Source: a virus. Taken from it: a stretch of 24,915 nucleotides of DNA. This document shows positions 9,795-17,295 of this stretch, piece by piece. The DNA lies in the IMG/VR virus record IMGVR_UViG_3300042453_001630, positions 1 through 24,915 of that record, one strand, 5' to 3'. Each line of letters starts with the position of its first letter. The stretch's first letter is position 1. The position numbers and the translations under genes are program-made. The notes beneath the pieces are model-generated. The model did no database searches. It worked only from the letters and a program-made list of their open reading frames with translations, and was not told the DNA's origin.

Positions 9795-10952
9795 TTATCG
9801 ACCGCCAAAGATATCACCCAATGCGGGTCTTTGTCCAGTTGTTCCTTGTTGGGGTTGTGGGGCGGTTTGCCCGCCGCGCTGGCGATTTAAATTGTTGATC
9901 TCATCTTCAAGAATACCTTGATCGGCCAATGCTCCCTGAAGCTGTCTTTGTGTGGCTTTGTCGCTTGGACTTGTTTCAAGAAGTTTTTGGTAGCGAGCAA
10001 CCTCACCCTTGATTTTAATAACGTCTTTTTGGAGATCGCTTATGGTTCCTGAAATAGATTTCTTTTCCTCTTTTGCTTCGGCCTCAACACCCTTCATCTT
10101 TTCTCCCTCTGCATACTTTTTGCCGATGGCCTCATTCGCCGCAACATAATCAATTTTTCCATCTTTGGTGAAATCAGCAATGCTCATTCCGTATGCGCCA
10201 AGATCTTTAGCTATGGTTGCTTTAGCCTCCGCATCGGCTTTTGCTTCAGCGGCTAATCCAGTCATTTGTTTTTCTTGATATTGAAGCGCCCTTTGCAACA
10301 GATCTGGAACAACTTTCTGAACTGTTGGATGTTCTGCTCCTTCCATATTTAAAAGATTGTAAAGTGCTGACACAGCATCTGGATCTGTTGGAAGAATCGG
10401 TGCGGAAAAATTTCCGCTAGGAAGAGGGACGCCACCGCGAATGGATTTCAGAATAAAGTCAGCACCAGCTTGGATTTTTTGATTGTTTTTTTCAGTTATT
10501 TCTGATGCTTCTATTTCTAAATCTTGATCTTTTTTAAGTCGGGCCTCTTGCTGCTCCATCAGAGCAATCCTTTTTTGCTCTGATTCCATTTGTTGAGCCA
10601 TTTTTTGTTGCTCAATCATGTTCTTGTATTGCTCATCCCATTCCTGCTGCATGCGAAGACCTCTGCGGGTTGTGGCTTCGGGGCGTTCTCCCATTCCCCC
10701 ATAAGCTTTTGGAAGATCCATTGGATCACGGCGACCAGCCATAACTTCAGAAGCAACCCAAGCATCTTTTTCTGCTCGTGTTGCCATGGGAGATATTCCT
10801 CTTCCAGCTTCAAATCTTTCACGTTGTTGTGTTCCCAATGGAGAAAGTCCTGCTTCAGCATAGGCTTGGCGCGTTTCTCCAGAAGCAAGCGGAGAAACCC
10901 CGAATCCCATACGCTCCCTAATAATATCAGTAGATGTTAGCGGTTCGGCCAT
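9795..10952 (-). CDS. Coiled-coil phage protein with three N-terminal SPL repeats (virion-associated?)
   Basis: A 385-aa protein of unrecognised family. I chose the ATG at 10952 because it lies one base after the upstream stop (TAAtATG), the same junction seen at 22043; a longer version begins at 10988 inside the upstream gene. Residues 17-68 form three ~17-residue units with the pattern G-x-[VLI]-S-P-[LM]-x-[ST] (GVSPLASGE, GLSPLGTQQ, GISPMATRA). Residues ~90-165 and ~300-360 are Gln/Glu/Lys-rich and predicted coiled coil. The C-terminus is Gln/Gly/Pro-rich and disordered. Placed between a low-complexity protein and the giant polyvalent gene, it is most likely a virion or ejection component, but nothing proves this. 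Confidence 0.7.
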   Translation of the reverse strand: MAEPLTSTDIIRERMGFGVSPLASGETRQAYAEAGLSPLGTQQRERFEAGRGISPMATRAEKDAWVASEVMAGRRDPMDLPKAYGGMGERPEATTRRGLRMQQEWDEQYKNMIEQQKMAQQMESEQKRIALMEQQEARLKKDQDLEIEASEITEKNNQKIQAGADFILKSIRGGVPLPSGNFSAPILPTDPDAVSALYNLLNMEGAEHPTVQKVVPDLLQRALQYQEKQMTGLAAEAKADAEAKATIAKDLGAYGMSIADFTKDGKIDYVAANEAIGKKYAEGEKMKGVEAEAKEEKKSISGTISDLQKDVIKIKGEVARYQKLLETSPSDKATQRQLQGALADQGILEDEINNLNRQRGGQTAPQPQQGTTGQRPALGDIFGGR

Positions 10953-10953
10953 A

Positions 10954-12066
10954 TTACGCTCTTTCAAAAATCCTCCTACGCTGCTCATCTGTTATTGTAG
11001 ATGAAGCAAGACTTGAAGCGGCTGGCTGCGGCCCGCCAAGTCGCGATCCAATTCCGCTACGATTAGCAAAAAGAGAAGGAGCTTGAGCCAACGGCCCGCG
11101 AAAATCAGGAGCCTGTCCGACAGATCTTTGCATTGCGCCAAATCCAGTAGATGCCAAAATGGGGGCATTGCGCTCAACTCTTTGAGCCACCGCTTCTTGA
11201 GATTGTGGGAACAAACCAACAAGCGATTGACCGAATCTTCCTTGTGGCGCTGGTGTAGCAGCAAATCTTGGGCCTCGGCTTTCTCCAAATTCCCTCATGG
11301 TCTGTGTGTAGTTGCTGGCAATTTTTTGACCAGCATTTCTCATTTGTGCAAGCAGTGCCTGTTGCTGTTCGGGTGTTCTACTTCCTCCAAATCCAGCATT
11401 TGGTTCTGATGCTTTCATTGCTGCTAAAGAAACCCCAGAAATGTCTTTTGGAGTAAATGTATTTCTTCCTTGGTTTCTAGCCTGTTCGGTTGCTCTAGCA
11501 ATAGCAGAAATATCTCCAGTTGCTTTAGCGGCTTGAACCAACGGGTTTTGACTCCAGTCTGAAATTCTAGCAAAACCAGCCATTGGTCGAGATGCTTGTT
11601 CTGTGGCACTTGATGGCAAGATTGGTTGAGTTGTAGGTTGTGCTTGACTCTGAACTGGCATGGATAGGGCTGAAGAAATCTGTTGAGGTGCGGCAGCAGA
11701 ATAACTAGAAAATGGAGTTTGTGTTTTTGTTACATCAAACCTTGGAAGGCCAGCCGTTGCAGCAAAAAGTCCATAGTTATACGGTTGACTTGCTGGTTGT
11801 GGAGCGGGCTGTGGCTCGTTCCCCATTCCAAACATGGAACCAAACACAGGGCTGGTTCCCATAAGTGGCCCCTTATATTGAAGTTGCGAGAGTGATGCCC
11901 CAGCAGGCGGAACACTAACACCAGCCATGGTTGGGGGAGGGGTTCCAACAGCAGGAGTAAATGCCTGCATGATAGACTGTCCAACGCCGCGCAAAAAATC
12001 TCCAGTGCGTTGTGATGAAGGAAAAAGCGGCTTTCCTAAAATGGTTGGATTAAAATCAATGGCCAT
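10954..12066 (-). CDS. Low-complexity Ala/Gln/Pro/Ser-rich phage protein, unknown
   Basis: 370 aa, ATG start at 12066, 4 nt after the stop of the structural-type gene upstream, with no SD. The first ~40 residues look ordered (MAIDFNPTILGKPLFP.., an amphipathic stretch with FLRGVGQSIMQAF). Most of the remainder is rich in Ala, Gln, Pro, Ser and Gly and probably disordered, with short helical islands such as SQNPLVQAAKATGDISAIARA and TPEQQQALLAQMRNAGQKI. It ends with a basic helix (DEQRRRIFERA). Its position in the virion-type run suggests an internal or accessory virion protein. No catalytic motif, signal peptide or membrane segment is visible. Confidence 0.65.
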   Translation of the reverse strand: MAIDFNPTILGKPLFPSSQRTGDFLRGVGQSIMQAFTPAVGTPPPTMAGVSVPPAGASLSQLQYKGPLMGTSPVFGSMFGMGNEPQPAPQPASQPYNYGLFAATAGLPRFDVTKTQTPFSSYSAAAPQQISSALSMPVQSQAQPTTQPILPSSATEQASRPMAGFARISDWSQNPLVQAAKATGDISAIARATEQARNQGRNTFTPKDISGVSLAAMKASEPNAGFGGSRTPEQQQALLAQMRNAGQKIASNYTQTMREFGESRGPRFAATPAPQGRFGQSLVGLFPQSQEAVAQRVERNAPILASTGFGAMQRSVGQAPDFRGPLAQAPSLFANRSGIGSRLGGPQPAASSLASSTITDEQRRRIFERA

Positions 12067-12070
12067 AAAA

Positions 12071-13045
12071 TCAAGTCATATTTACGAGTCGGCGGGTTAG
12101 CCAAGGAGCAATTTGCATAACTCCTTCTTGCCCTGCGTTATACTCTTTTAGTTCGGCGTTGAGAAGGAGAATCGCTCTGTCCATGTAATATTGTCCGCGC
12201 TCGACATCGGCTTTTTCTTCGGCGTTAAGTGCCATAAGACCCAGCTTGATGGCCTCCAGTGAGTCGGGGTAGAGGGGGTCGTTGTCACTAATAGCCCAGC
12301 AATGTTTGCGTTTGAAGATGCCTTGGACGGCTTCCCAATTGCGATCCACCAGATAACGGCGATAGCTTATAGCCCGCTCCCCCGCCTCATACTTGGCCAA
12401 GGTGGTCGCTCCCGCTGATAGGGAGATAACGCCCGTGGTAGGGGTTTTCTCGACAGAATAGATCTCTTTGAATGTCTGAGATGTGGTTTGTGTTCCGTCT
12501 CCAAGGTCAAGACGAATTCCCTCCACTCGTTCTCCATCCACTGTAGAATAAATTTTATTCCCATTTGAGTCCTTTCCGCGAATCCAGATATAGCTTCCTG
12601 CACACTCTGTTTCACTGCTAGATAGGGTAAGTGCTGATGCGGTCTCAATGTCCCGAAAGGTTACAAAGCCTTCGCCCATGTCTTGAATCGGGCCGTAGTA
12701 TTTCTCGTCGGTCTTGCGGATGCCGCGCCCTTGGGGTAGATACTGATACCATTCGCTTTGGACTGCGTTTGTTTTATATCCAGATTTACCCGCCCGAATA
12801 CAGGTCTCCAGATGGCGAGGGAGAGTGATAAACTTATTATCGTTGGCGTCCTCGTAGGCCGTTATTGTTGCTTGTACCAGAGTACCAAGCCATTTACCCT
12901 CGCTCAAGACCCTCTCGCAGAAGCGATTAATATTATTACGGAGTTCGGCGTCCGCATCAAAACCCGCCAGATCGGGAGGATCGGCAACAGGTCGGACGGA
13001 CGCAGGAATTCTCTCGCAACAAAGCCCAAGGGAAAGACTCGACAT
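12071..13045 (-). CDS. Conserved phage structural-type protein (adaptor/tail-associated?)
   Basis: 324 aa from the ATG at 13045; a GTG at 13075 would add ten residues, and neither start has an SD. The frame shows features familiar from uncharacterised phage structural proteins: an N-terminal helical stretch with NNINRFCERVLSEGKW, a beta-rich middle (ITLPRHLETCI, YYGPIQDMGEGFVTFRDI, repeated Y/I/V strands with Gly turns) and a helical C-terminus (SLEAIKLGLMALNAEEKADVE) followed by repeated LLNAELKEYN-type helices. This helix-beta-helix shape suits a head-tail adaptor or tail-tube-associated protein, but I cannot assign it to a named family. It sits between the glycosyltransferase-like gene (47 nt away) and two low-complexity proteins. 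Confidence 0.65.
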   Translation of the reverse strand: MSSLSLGLCCERIPASVRPVADPPDLAGFDADAELRNNINRFCERVLSEGKWLGTLVQATITAYEDANDNKFITLPRHLETCIRAGKSGYKTNAVQSEWYQYLPQGRGIRKTDEKYYGPIQDMGEGFVTFRDIETASALTLSSSETECAGSYIWIRGKDSNGNKIYSTVDGERVEGIRLDLGDGTQTTSQTFKEIYSVEKTPTTGVISLSAGATTLAKYEAGERAISYRRYLVDRNWEAVQGIFKRKHCWAISDNDPLYPDSLEAIKLGLMALNAEEKADVERGQYYMDRAILLLNAELKEYNAGQEGVMQIAPWLTRRLVNMT

Positions 13046-13092
13046 AATTGGCAAAGAAATTACCACCTTCGCCACAGAAGGTCAATAGCGGA

Positions 13093-13878
13093 TTATTGCT
13101 TGAAAAGTAAATCCGCCGAAGCCCCACTTCCAACCCACGGCAAAAACTGTTTAAGATCTTTTACGGGCCACTCCGTATTACTTTGCAGTCTCTCCCAATC
13201 CTCACAGGCATTATCGTATCCACCTTTGTATATACGTTGTTTCTGGGCCACTTGTTGCGGGGTCACCCATGCCATATGAAGGATCTTGCCTACCGTCATG
13301 GAGGTCTTTCCACGATCTAGAAGCTTGCCCTTATTCCCGTTGAAGATCGGGGGCTCATGGCGCTCCATCCAAAGCCCAACACTATACCGCCAAGCCCGAA
13401 TCCACTCATTCTTCCTATTTCCATAACCATCTGTAGATGTGGATTTTACGTTAGGGCCAAGCATGTAATCCATTTCAAACTGAGCGGTATTGGTTTCGGG
13501 GTTTGCGGCGAATAGTTCGACTAATCTCCGCATCTGCTCTTCAGTCCATAACTCGTCGCTATCCATTTGAAGCAAGACCCCATCTTTTTTAAAGGCGGTC
13601 AACGCCGCATTGATCATCTCAGTCTTCCCGCCCCACTCTGGTTTGGAATTGACCGTGATTCGGGGATGGGATGCTAGGGCTTGCAGGAATTGATGGGTGC
13701 CGTCATGGGAGACTTTACCAGTTTGGTTCCCCATCCAAGATGTGTCCTTCTGGGGCATCGCCGCCCCCTCCACAATCGACCAATGCCAGTCGGTATCCCT
13801 TAATCGGCAAAGTTCGGCAAACTGCGCCCCGATCCACGGAGAACCATCAAGAACAATTGTAAATATGTTGAGGGTCAC
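13093..13878 (-). CDS. GT-A fold glycosyltransferase-like protein
   Basis: 261 aa. The start is taken as the GTG at 13878 because it overlaps the preceding stop as GTGA; the longer reading would need a TTG further upstream. The N-terminus MTLNIFTIVLDGSPWI is a beta strand leading into a loop as in family-2-like nucleotide-sugar transferases. Residues 84-109 (GKTEMINAAL..GVLLQMDSDELWT) carry a DSD motif at 106-108, matching the metal/nucleotide-sugar DxD site, followed by Glu. A later segment (MERHEPPIFNG, HMAWVTPQQVAQK) may be the acceptor side. It probably transfers sugar to a phage or host target such as a virion protein, DNA or surface glycan. The target is not inferable from sequence. It is unusual to find it next to structural genes. 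Confidence 0.7.
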   Translation of the reverse strand: MTLNIFTIVLDGSPWIGAQFAELCRLRDTDWHWSIVEGAAMPQKDTSWMGNQTGKVSHDGTHQFLQALASHPRITVNSKPEWGGKTEMINAALTAFKKDGVLLQMDSDELWTEEQMRRLVELFAANPETNTAQFEMDYMLGPNVKSTSTDGYGNRKNEWIRAWRYSVGLWMERHEPPIFNGNKGKLLDRGKTSMTVGKILHMAWVTPQQVAQKQRIYKGGYDNACEDWERLQSNTEWPVKDLKQFLPWVGSGASADLLFKQ

Positions 13879-14102
13879 AACCCGTCCCAAAGATCTCCCT
13901 GACCCAACTTATCTAGATATTCTCCGAAGGTAATTAGCTGTTCTTCGTTATAGATATAGTCGAATAGATGATCTCTGAGTCGATCTTCGCTATCTAATCC
14001 AAGCTCAAAGCACAAGGACTCAAAATAGGCATCTTGAACCCGCGAGAGTTCGTTGATGAAGTCTTTGACCTTGAAGATACTATCGTCTGGATGTGGTTTC
14101 AT
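13875..14102 (-). CDS. Small acidic helical protein, unknown
   Basis: 75 aa with an ATG that overlaps the previous stop as ATGA (14102-14099). It is rich in Asp, Glu and Leu and almost wholly helical (IFKVKDFINELSRVQDAYFE). No cysteine pairs, membrane segment or catalytic motif is visible, and I do not recognise the family. Its stop overlaps the GTG of the glycosyltransferase-like gene, so it is translationally coupled on both sides. Confidence 0.6.
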   Translation of the reverse strand: MKPHPDDSIFKVKDFINELSRVQDAYFESLCFELGLDSEDRLRDHLFDYIYNEEQLITFGEYLDKLGQGDLWDGL

Positions 14103-14236
14103 TTTTCTTTGAATCCACCCTTTTTACTCTTCATCTTCTTATAGACCTTGGGGTCGATAGTGGATTTGGATTTCGGGCGGCTAGTGCCAGCTTTTTTCCT
14201 TGCGTTGATATTGTCGTATAGTCCTTTTTTCTTCAT
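14099..14236 (-). CDS. Small lysine-rich phage protein (KKGLYxNI type), 45 aa
   Basis: 45 aa beginning MKKKGLYDNINARKKAG; I prefer this ATG at 14236 to a longer in-frame version reaching 14392, because the extension runs through the neighbouring gene and because small phage proteins beginning KKGLYxNIxAKRK are common in phage genomes. Upstream is AGGAAAAT, one of the few SD-like sequences in this window. About a third of the residues are Lys or Arg. Function is unknown; the charge suggests nucleic-acid or virion contact. It is the second of three small basic genes around the nuclease gene. Confidence 0.65.
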   Translation of the reverse strand: MKKKGLYDNINARKKAGTSRPKSKSTIDPKVYKKMKSKKGGFKEK

Positions 14237-14240
14237 AGTA

Positions 14241-14477
14241 TTATTTTCCTTTCTTAACTGATTTGCTTCCTTGGCATCCCCACTTTTTGCGGGAAAGACT
14301 GTTGGGAGAGTTGCGGTCTTTGCGCCAGTCTCCTTTGATTTTGTTACTACGGGCACAGTAGGCATCGGCGCGGGGGCTACCAATGGGGCCAATCTTGCTT
14401 CCCTTCTCTCCGTATTTTACGGTCTTCTTACGCCCTGTTTCAGGGTTGGTTACAGTTTTGCTGAATTTCTTTTTCAT
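14241..14477 (-). CDS. Small basic phage protein, DUF6321-like
   Basis: 78 aa from the ATG at 14477, which overlaps the nuclease stop as ATGA; a longer start at 14504 is inside the nuclease gene. Recognisable conserved pieces are VTNPETGRKKTVKYGEKG and DAYCARSNKIKGDWRKD followed by NSPNSLSRKKWGCQG. I remember this pattern from small phage and metagenomic proteins annotated DUF6321; the number should be checked. Two cysteines (in AYCAR and WGCQG) and high Lys/Arg content suggest a compact basic fold. No function is established. Confidence 0.7.
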   Translation of the reverse strand: MKKKFSKTVTNPETGRKKTVKYGEKGSKIGPIGSPRADAYCARSNKIKGDWRKDRNSPNSLSRKKWGCQGSKSVKKGK

Positions 14478-15340
14478 TTTTTTAGGTTTCTCCAGTAGTT
14501 GCAATGGCCTCTAACACGGCAGTAGTTCGCGCAACGTTTATCTTCCCCAAGCCGTTCCTCAACAACACCTCCGATACTTTTGGCGTGAGACTCAGCCTGT
14601 AGTCGGTCTTCGTAAGTCCCATTGTTAACCGCTCGCTTTGCTCCCTTTTTTGGGAGGACGGCATAGAGGTCTGGAACGCGCCAGCGTTCGGATTCAGTGC
14701 AGATCGGTATCTGGTCATCGTGAAGGTCTTTTGCTTGTTGGTGGAGTGTAATGCGGCTTTTGATATATGCAAACGTTTCTTCGGGCTTCCATGCATCCAG
14801 CTTGATTTCCACAATTGCACACTTTGGATAGTCAGCTTTAATCTTGGAGTCCCGCATTCTCCAATCTTTCATTACCAAGATGATGGCTGCGCGTTTCACT
14901 GGATAGCCATTGTGTTCCAGTAGCAGGCGGTTGACCGCCGCCTGTGCCGTCCACTCAAACCTGTCATCACTCATGGCCTTGTAGACGCTACTCACCTTGT
15001 AGTCATAGAGGACTTGCTCTTGCTTGTCATAGAGGTCGATCTGGCCTCCGAGTTTCACGCCGTCAACATCCAAATATAGCCTCACTTCTGCCAAGTATCT
15101 TTCGGGGTTGCGTTTGGCGATCTGCTCCAAAACATAATGGTTGGCAGTCCCCAGCATTGTCCACACGCGATCCGAAGCATCTTCGGTGATGGTGTCGGCA
15201 TGACGTTTCATCAACTCCCGAATCTTTGGAGGTTGGAAGAGGCTCGTTGTGGTGATGTCTGCCTCCCCCGCCGAATATGAAGACTCGCTCACCAAGTCAA
15301 CGAACGGCTGGGGGAGATTGAATGTATTAGTGACAGTCAC
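14474..15340 (-). CDS. PD-(D/E)XK nuclease, Cas4/RecB-like
   Basis: 288 aa. It starts with GTG at 15340, chosen because it overlaps the stop of the upstream small gene (TAGTG). Motifs: a His in GTANHYVLE (~68), the metal-binding Asp of GGQIDLYD (D102), the D-x-K core of LYDYKVS (D113, K115) and Gln133 in WTAQAAVNR, as in RecB/Cas4-type exonucleases. Four cysteines (C214 in IPICTESERW; C270, C274, C280 in CANYCRVRGHC) could hold an iron-sulfur cluster, as in Cas4/AddB-type nucleases. Expected role: DNA end-processing in phage recombination or replication, working with the OB-like and SWIM proteins upstream. No CRISPR context is present, so this is not a Cas4 in an adaptation module. Confidence 0.85.
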   Translation of the reverse strand: MTVTNTFNLPQPFVDLVSESSYSAGEADITTTSLFQPPKIRELMKRHADTITEDASDRVWTMLGTANHYVLEQIAKRNPERYLAEVRLYLDVDGVKLGGQIDLYDKQEQVLYDYKVSSVYKAMSDDRFEWTAQAAVNRLLLEHNGYPVKRAAIILVMKDWRMRDSKIKADYPKCAIVEIKLDAWKPEETFAYIKSRITLHQQAKDLHDDQIPICTESERWRVPDLYAVLPKKGAKRAVNNGTYEDRLQAESHAKSIGGVVEERLGEDKRCANYCRVRGHCNYWRNLKK

Positions 15341-15501
15341 TAGCGTTTCTTTTTCTTTTTGCTCATGCCAGCCTCGCTGAGTGCGATGGCCACAGCCTGT
15401 TTCTGGCTGGTAACTTTCTTACCAGAACCGCTTTTGAGTTTCCCGCTGCCATACTCGCGCATGACCTTACTGATCTTTTTTTCTCCTTTGGATTTCTTCA
15501 T
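15340..15501 (-). CDS. Small lysine-rich protein, DUF6496-like, 53 aa
   Basis: A 53-codon frame shorter than common ORF cutoffs. Sequence features: KVMREYGSGKLKSGSG, then QKQAVAIALSEAG and a run of lysines at the end (SKKKKKR). The EYG..LKSGSG/KQAVAIALSEAG pattern matches the small family I remember as DUF6496, found in phages and bacteria. It starts 3 nt after the SWIM protein stop, and its TAG overlaps the GTG of the nuclease. The strong positive charge suggests DNA or RNA binding, but no function is established. Confidence 0.75.
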   Translation of the reverse strand: MKKSKGEKKISKVMREYGSGKLKSGSGKKVTSQKQAVAIALSEAGMSKKKKKR

Positions 15502-15504
15502 ATA

Positions 15505-15765
15505 CTATGCTGCTATTTCTAGTTGGTTGTTGTTGGTTGGCTTCGGCGTTTCGACGCCCAAGAGTTTGCAGAGGTATCGGATATGGAAGCATTCTTTGCG
15601 GAAGTGATAGCCTGAACAAGTGCAGGAACATCCTGTGATGTCTCCCGCTTCATCGGTAGTGAACTCCACCAAGTAGTAGTCTTCGCGATTAGACCGACTT
15701 TGAACGAGGAATGATCCTTTATCATGCGACAGAATTTCGATGCCGCGCTCTCGCTCATCAGTCAT
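15505..15765 (-). CDS. SWIM zinc-finger protein
   Basis: 86 aa, ATG at 15765, overlapping the end of the OB-like gene by 8 nt. Residues 44-61 read TGCSCTCSGYHFRKECFH, a SWIM-type pattern C-x-C...C-x-H (C46/C48/C50, C59, H61), preceded by two beta strands (SFLVQSRSN, YYLVEFTTD). SWIM domains bind zinc and usually mediate DNA or protein contacts. In phages, small SWIM proteins often sit beside recombination genes, as here beside the nuclease. A role in DNA binding or recruitment is inferred; catalysis is not expected. Confidence 0.8.
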   Translation of the reverse strand: MTDERERGIEILSHDKGSFLVQSRSNREDYYLVEFTTDEAGDITGCSCTCSGYHFRKECFHIRYLCKLLGVETPKPTNNNQLEIAA

Positions 15766-16381
15766 TCGCTTGAGGATTTTTCAAGGATTCGGCCTTGCTT
15801 GCCCCGAAGCCAAGTTGTTCGGGCGTGTATGCCGTGATGGGCATTGCTGAAATATGGCCTTGGCGATCTGCCTGAATGAAGAGGGTGGTTGCAATTCCCT
15901 GACGATGCTGCTCTGGAAGGTTGAGTTCCACCGCAATATCATTGGCCTTCTTGACGCACAGACGCATCAGGTTTGCCGCCTGACAGAGGAATTGCTTGGC
16001 GTCCTTGTCTGGATGGGATGGGGCTGTAATAACCTTTTCTACGGGCTTCTGGAGCGATTGCGGGGTACTCTGGGCTGCGGGCAAGCTGGAAGCGGGCACC
16101 CCAGCAGGCTGGATCTCCATGGAATCAGTCTTTTGCTTGGAATTGCCAGAGGCAATAATGACTACCGACTTACCGACATATTGTTGGAATTTCGATGCAA
16201 TGTCCTTATTCTCAGTAAAATACACATGGGCTACGCCATCAACAATCAATTCGATAACGCACAACGAATTGTTCTTCACCCATTTAGGGGGCGATTTAAC
16301 TGATACGAGCTTCGGCCCGTTTTTCGCGAGCGTGAAATGTGAGAGGATTGGTGCTTTGGGTTGGTTGGATTGATATGCCAT
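15758..16381 (-). CDS. OB-like, possible ssDNA-binding phage protein
   Basis: 207 aa, first gene of the run after the terminator and promoter. Residues ~10-80 are beta-rich (FTLAKNGPKLVSVKSPPKW, LCVIELIVDGVAHVYFTEN, KSVVIIASG), consistent with an OB-like or single-domain fold. Residues ~85-125 form a Pro/Ser/Gln linker. Residues ~127-175 are a helical domain (AKQFLCQAANLMRLCVKKANDIAVE) followed by TLFIQADRQGHISAMP. Phage ssDNA-binding or DNA-metabolism proteins with a disordered linker have this layout, and the downstream nuclease and SWIM gene support such a role, but no diagnostic motif is seen. Confidence 0.6.
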   Translation of the reverse strand: MAYQSNQPKAPILSHFTLAKNGPKLVSVKSPPKWVKNNSLCVIELIVDGVAHVYFTENKDIASKFQQYVGKSVVIIASGNSKQKTDSMEIQPAGVPASSLPAAQSTPQSLQKPVEKVITAPSHPDKDAKQFLCQAANLMRLCVKKANDIAVELNLPEQHRQGIATTLFIQADRQGHISAMPITAYTPEQLGFGASKAESLKNPQAND

Positions 16382-16395
16382 ATAGGTAGATGTTC

Positions 16396-16422
16396 GTTAT
16401 ATCCGACAACCCAACCTGTCAA
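16396..16422 (-). promoter_or_regulatory. Sigma70-like promoter for the 16381-13875 run
   Basis: On the minus strand a perfect TTGACA (16422-16417) is followed after 15 nt by TATAAC (16401-16396, five of six matches). The spacer is shorter than the usual 16-18. Transcription would begin near 16389, leaving only ~8 nt before the ATG at 16381, and no SD is present. The position immediately past the HNH terminator is what a start for the next operon would need. Confidence 0.5.
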
Positions 16423-16428
16423 GCGTTC

Positions 16429-16466
16429 AAAAAAAAGCGGGGCCGAGTTTTTAGCCCGACCCCGCT
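16429..16466 (-). terminator. Intrinsic terminator of the HNH gene
   Basis: On the minus strand AGCGGGG (16466-16460) pairs perfectly with CCCCGCT (16442-16436), partly extended inward by C-G and G-C pairs after one mismatch, and is followed at once by eight T (16436-16429; the first T also closes the stem). It lies ~50 nt past the HNH stop and just before the promoter of the next operon, so it would isolate the HNH transcript. Confidence 0.8.
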
Positions 16467-16514
16467 CCACACACACATTGAAAACAGGAAGACGAATGCC
16501 TTCCATTAGTGAAT

Positions 16515-17279
16515 CTAGCAAATTTGGAAAATCATGCAAGGCATTTTTGTGCCCTTTTTCCAATTTTCTTTTGGATAAAGTGGTTGAAGGTTTGTCCAGT
16601 GGCAAGCCGTCTTTTGTTGCTCTGGATCAGTAAGATCAAAAGAAGCAAGTGGGCGAATGTGGTCTATGTGAAAACTGTTTGGCCTATCCCAAGCCATGCC
16701 TTCACGAAACTGGCTTTCAATGTGCTTGCGAAGAAACTCATAAGAACACCCTATTAAATCTATTGTTCTTGTTGATTTTTGAACGTTTGCTTTTTTTATT
16801 GAAATTCGTATTCGGCTTCTGATTCTAGAAGATAGAGCAAACTGAGGGTTGGTTTGATATTGTTTTTGCTCATATTTTCTCCGTCTTTCTCTAAATTTAT
16901 CTTTGTTTTTTTGGTAATAAATAGCATGCTTTTTTTTAATTTTCTTGAAATTTTTTTTGTAATATCTCGCTTTTTTCTCTTTTATTTTTTGCTTGTTTTG
17001 GGGATCTTCTCTCCATGCTTTCTGTTTTCTGTTAAACTCTAACTTATTTTTTAAATATCTTTCTTTGTTCTGTCTTAAATATCTTTCTCTATTTTTGGGA
17101 ATTTTTCTATATTCTTCCCTTGTTTTTTTTGTTTTTTCAAATGCTTCTGGAGAGAGCCACTTTTCGTATATTTTAATAGCCCCATTCTTGAGCTTTCGTT
17201 TTTGATATCTATAAAAAATTCTTCCATCAGATGGCCTAATAAATCCATGTTTGTGTTTTTCAGAATTTTGAGTAGTCAT
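16515..17279 (-). CDS. Free-standing HNH endonuclease
   Basis: 254 aa, ATG at 17279. The catalytic core is near the C-terminus: FHIDHIRPLASF (H204, D206, H207), then CHWTNLQPLYPKENW (N230, N239), the H-N-N arrangement of phage HNH nucleases. Residues ~60-140 are an Arg/Lys/Tyr-rich helical region with repeating R-Y-x-x-K-N-K units, as in many phage free-standing HNH enzymes, probably for DNA binding. It probably nicks or cuts related phage DNA lacking this insertion. Base composition is very AT-rich (13 G+C in 60 at 17041-17100 by hand count), unlike the DNA-metabolism genes next to it, which suggests recent acquisition. It has its own terminator and is divergent from the plus-strand cassette. 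Confidence 0.85.
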   Translation of the reverse strand: MTTQNSEKHKHGFIRPSDGRIFYRYQKRKLKNGAIKIYEKWLSPEAFEKTKKTREEYRKIPKNRERYLRQNKERYLKNKLEFNRKQKAWREDPQNKQKIKEKKARYYKKNFKKIKKKHAIYYQKNKDKFRERRRKYEQKQYQTNPQFALSSRIRSRIRISIKKANVQKSTRTIDLIGCSYEFLRKHIESQFREGMAWDRPNSFHIDHIRPLASFDLTDPEQQKTACHWTNLQPLYPKENWKKGTKMPCMIFQIC

Positions 17280-17295
17280 GTTTTATGGAAATAAC

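Noticed and set aside
14237-14392. N-terminal extension of the small KKGLY protein
   Set aside because: The extension overlaps another well-supported gene and is not needed; the ATG at 14236 has an SD-like sequence.
14474-15340. Cas4 of a CRISPR system
   Set aside because: No repeats with spacers and no other cas-like genes are present; phage RecB-like nucleases share these motifs.
16382-16514. tRNA or small RNA gene between HNH and OB-like genes
   Set aside because: The only structure is the terminator hairpin; no cloverleaf was seen here or in other gaps of the window.
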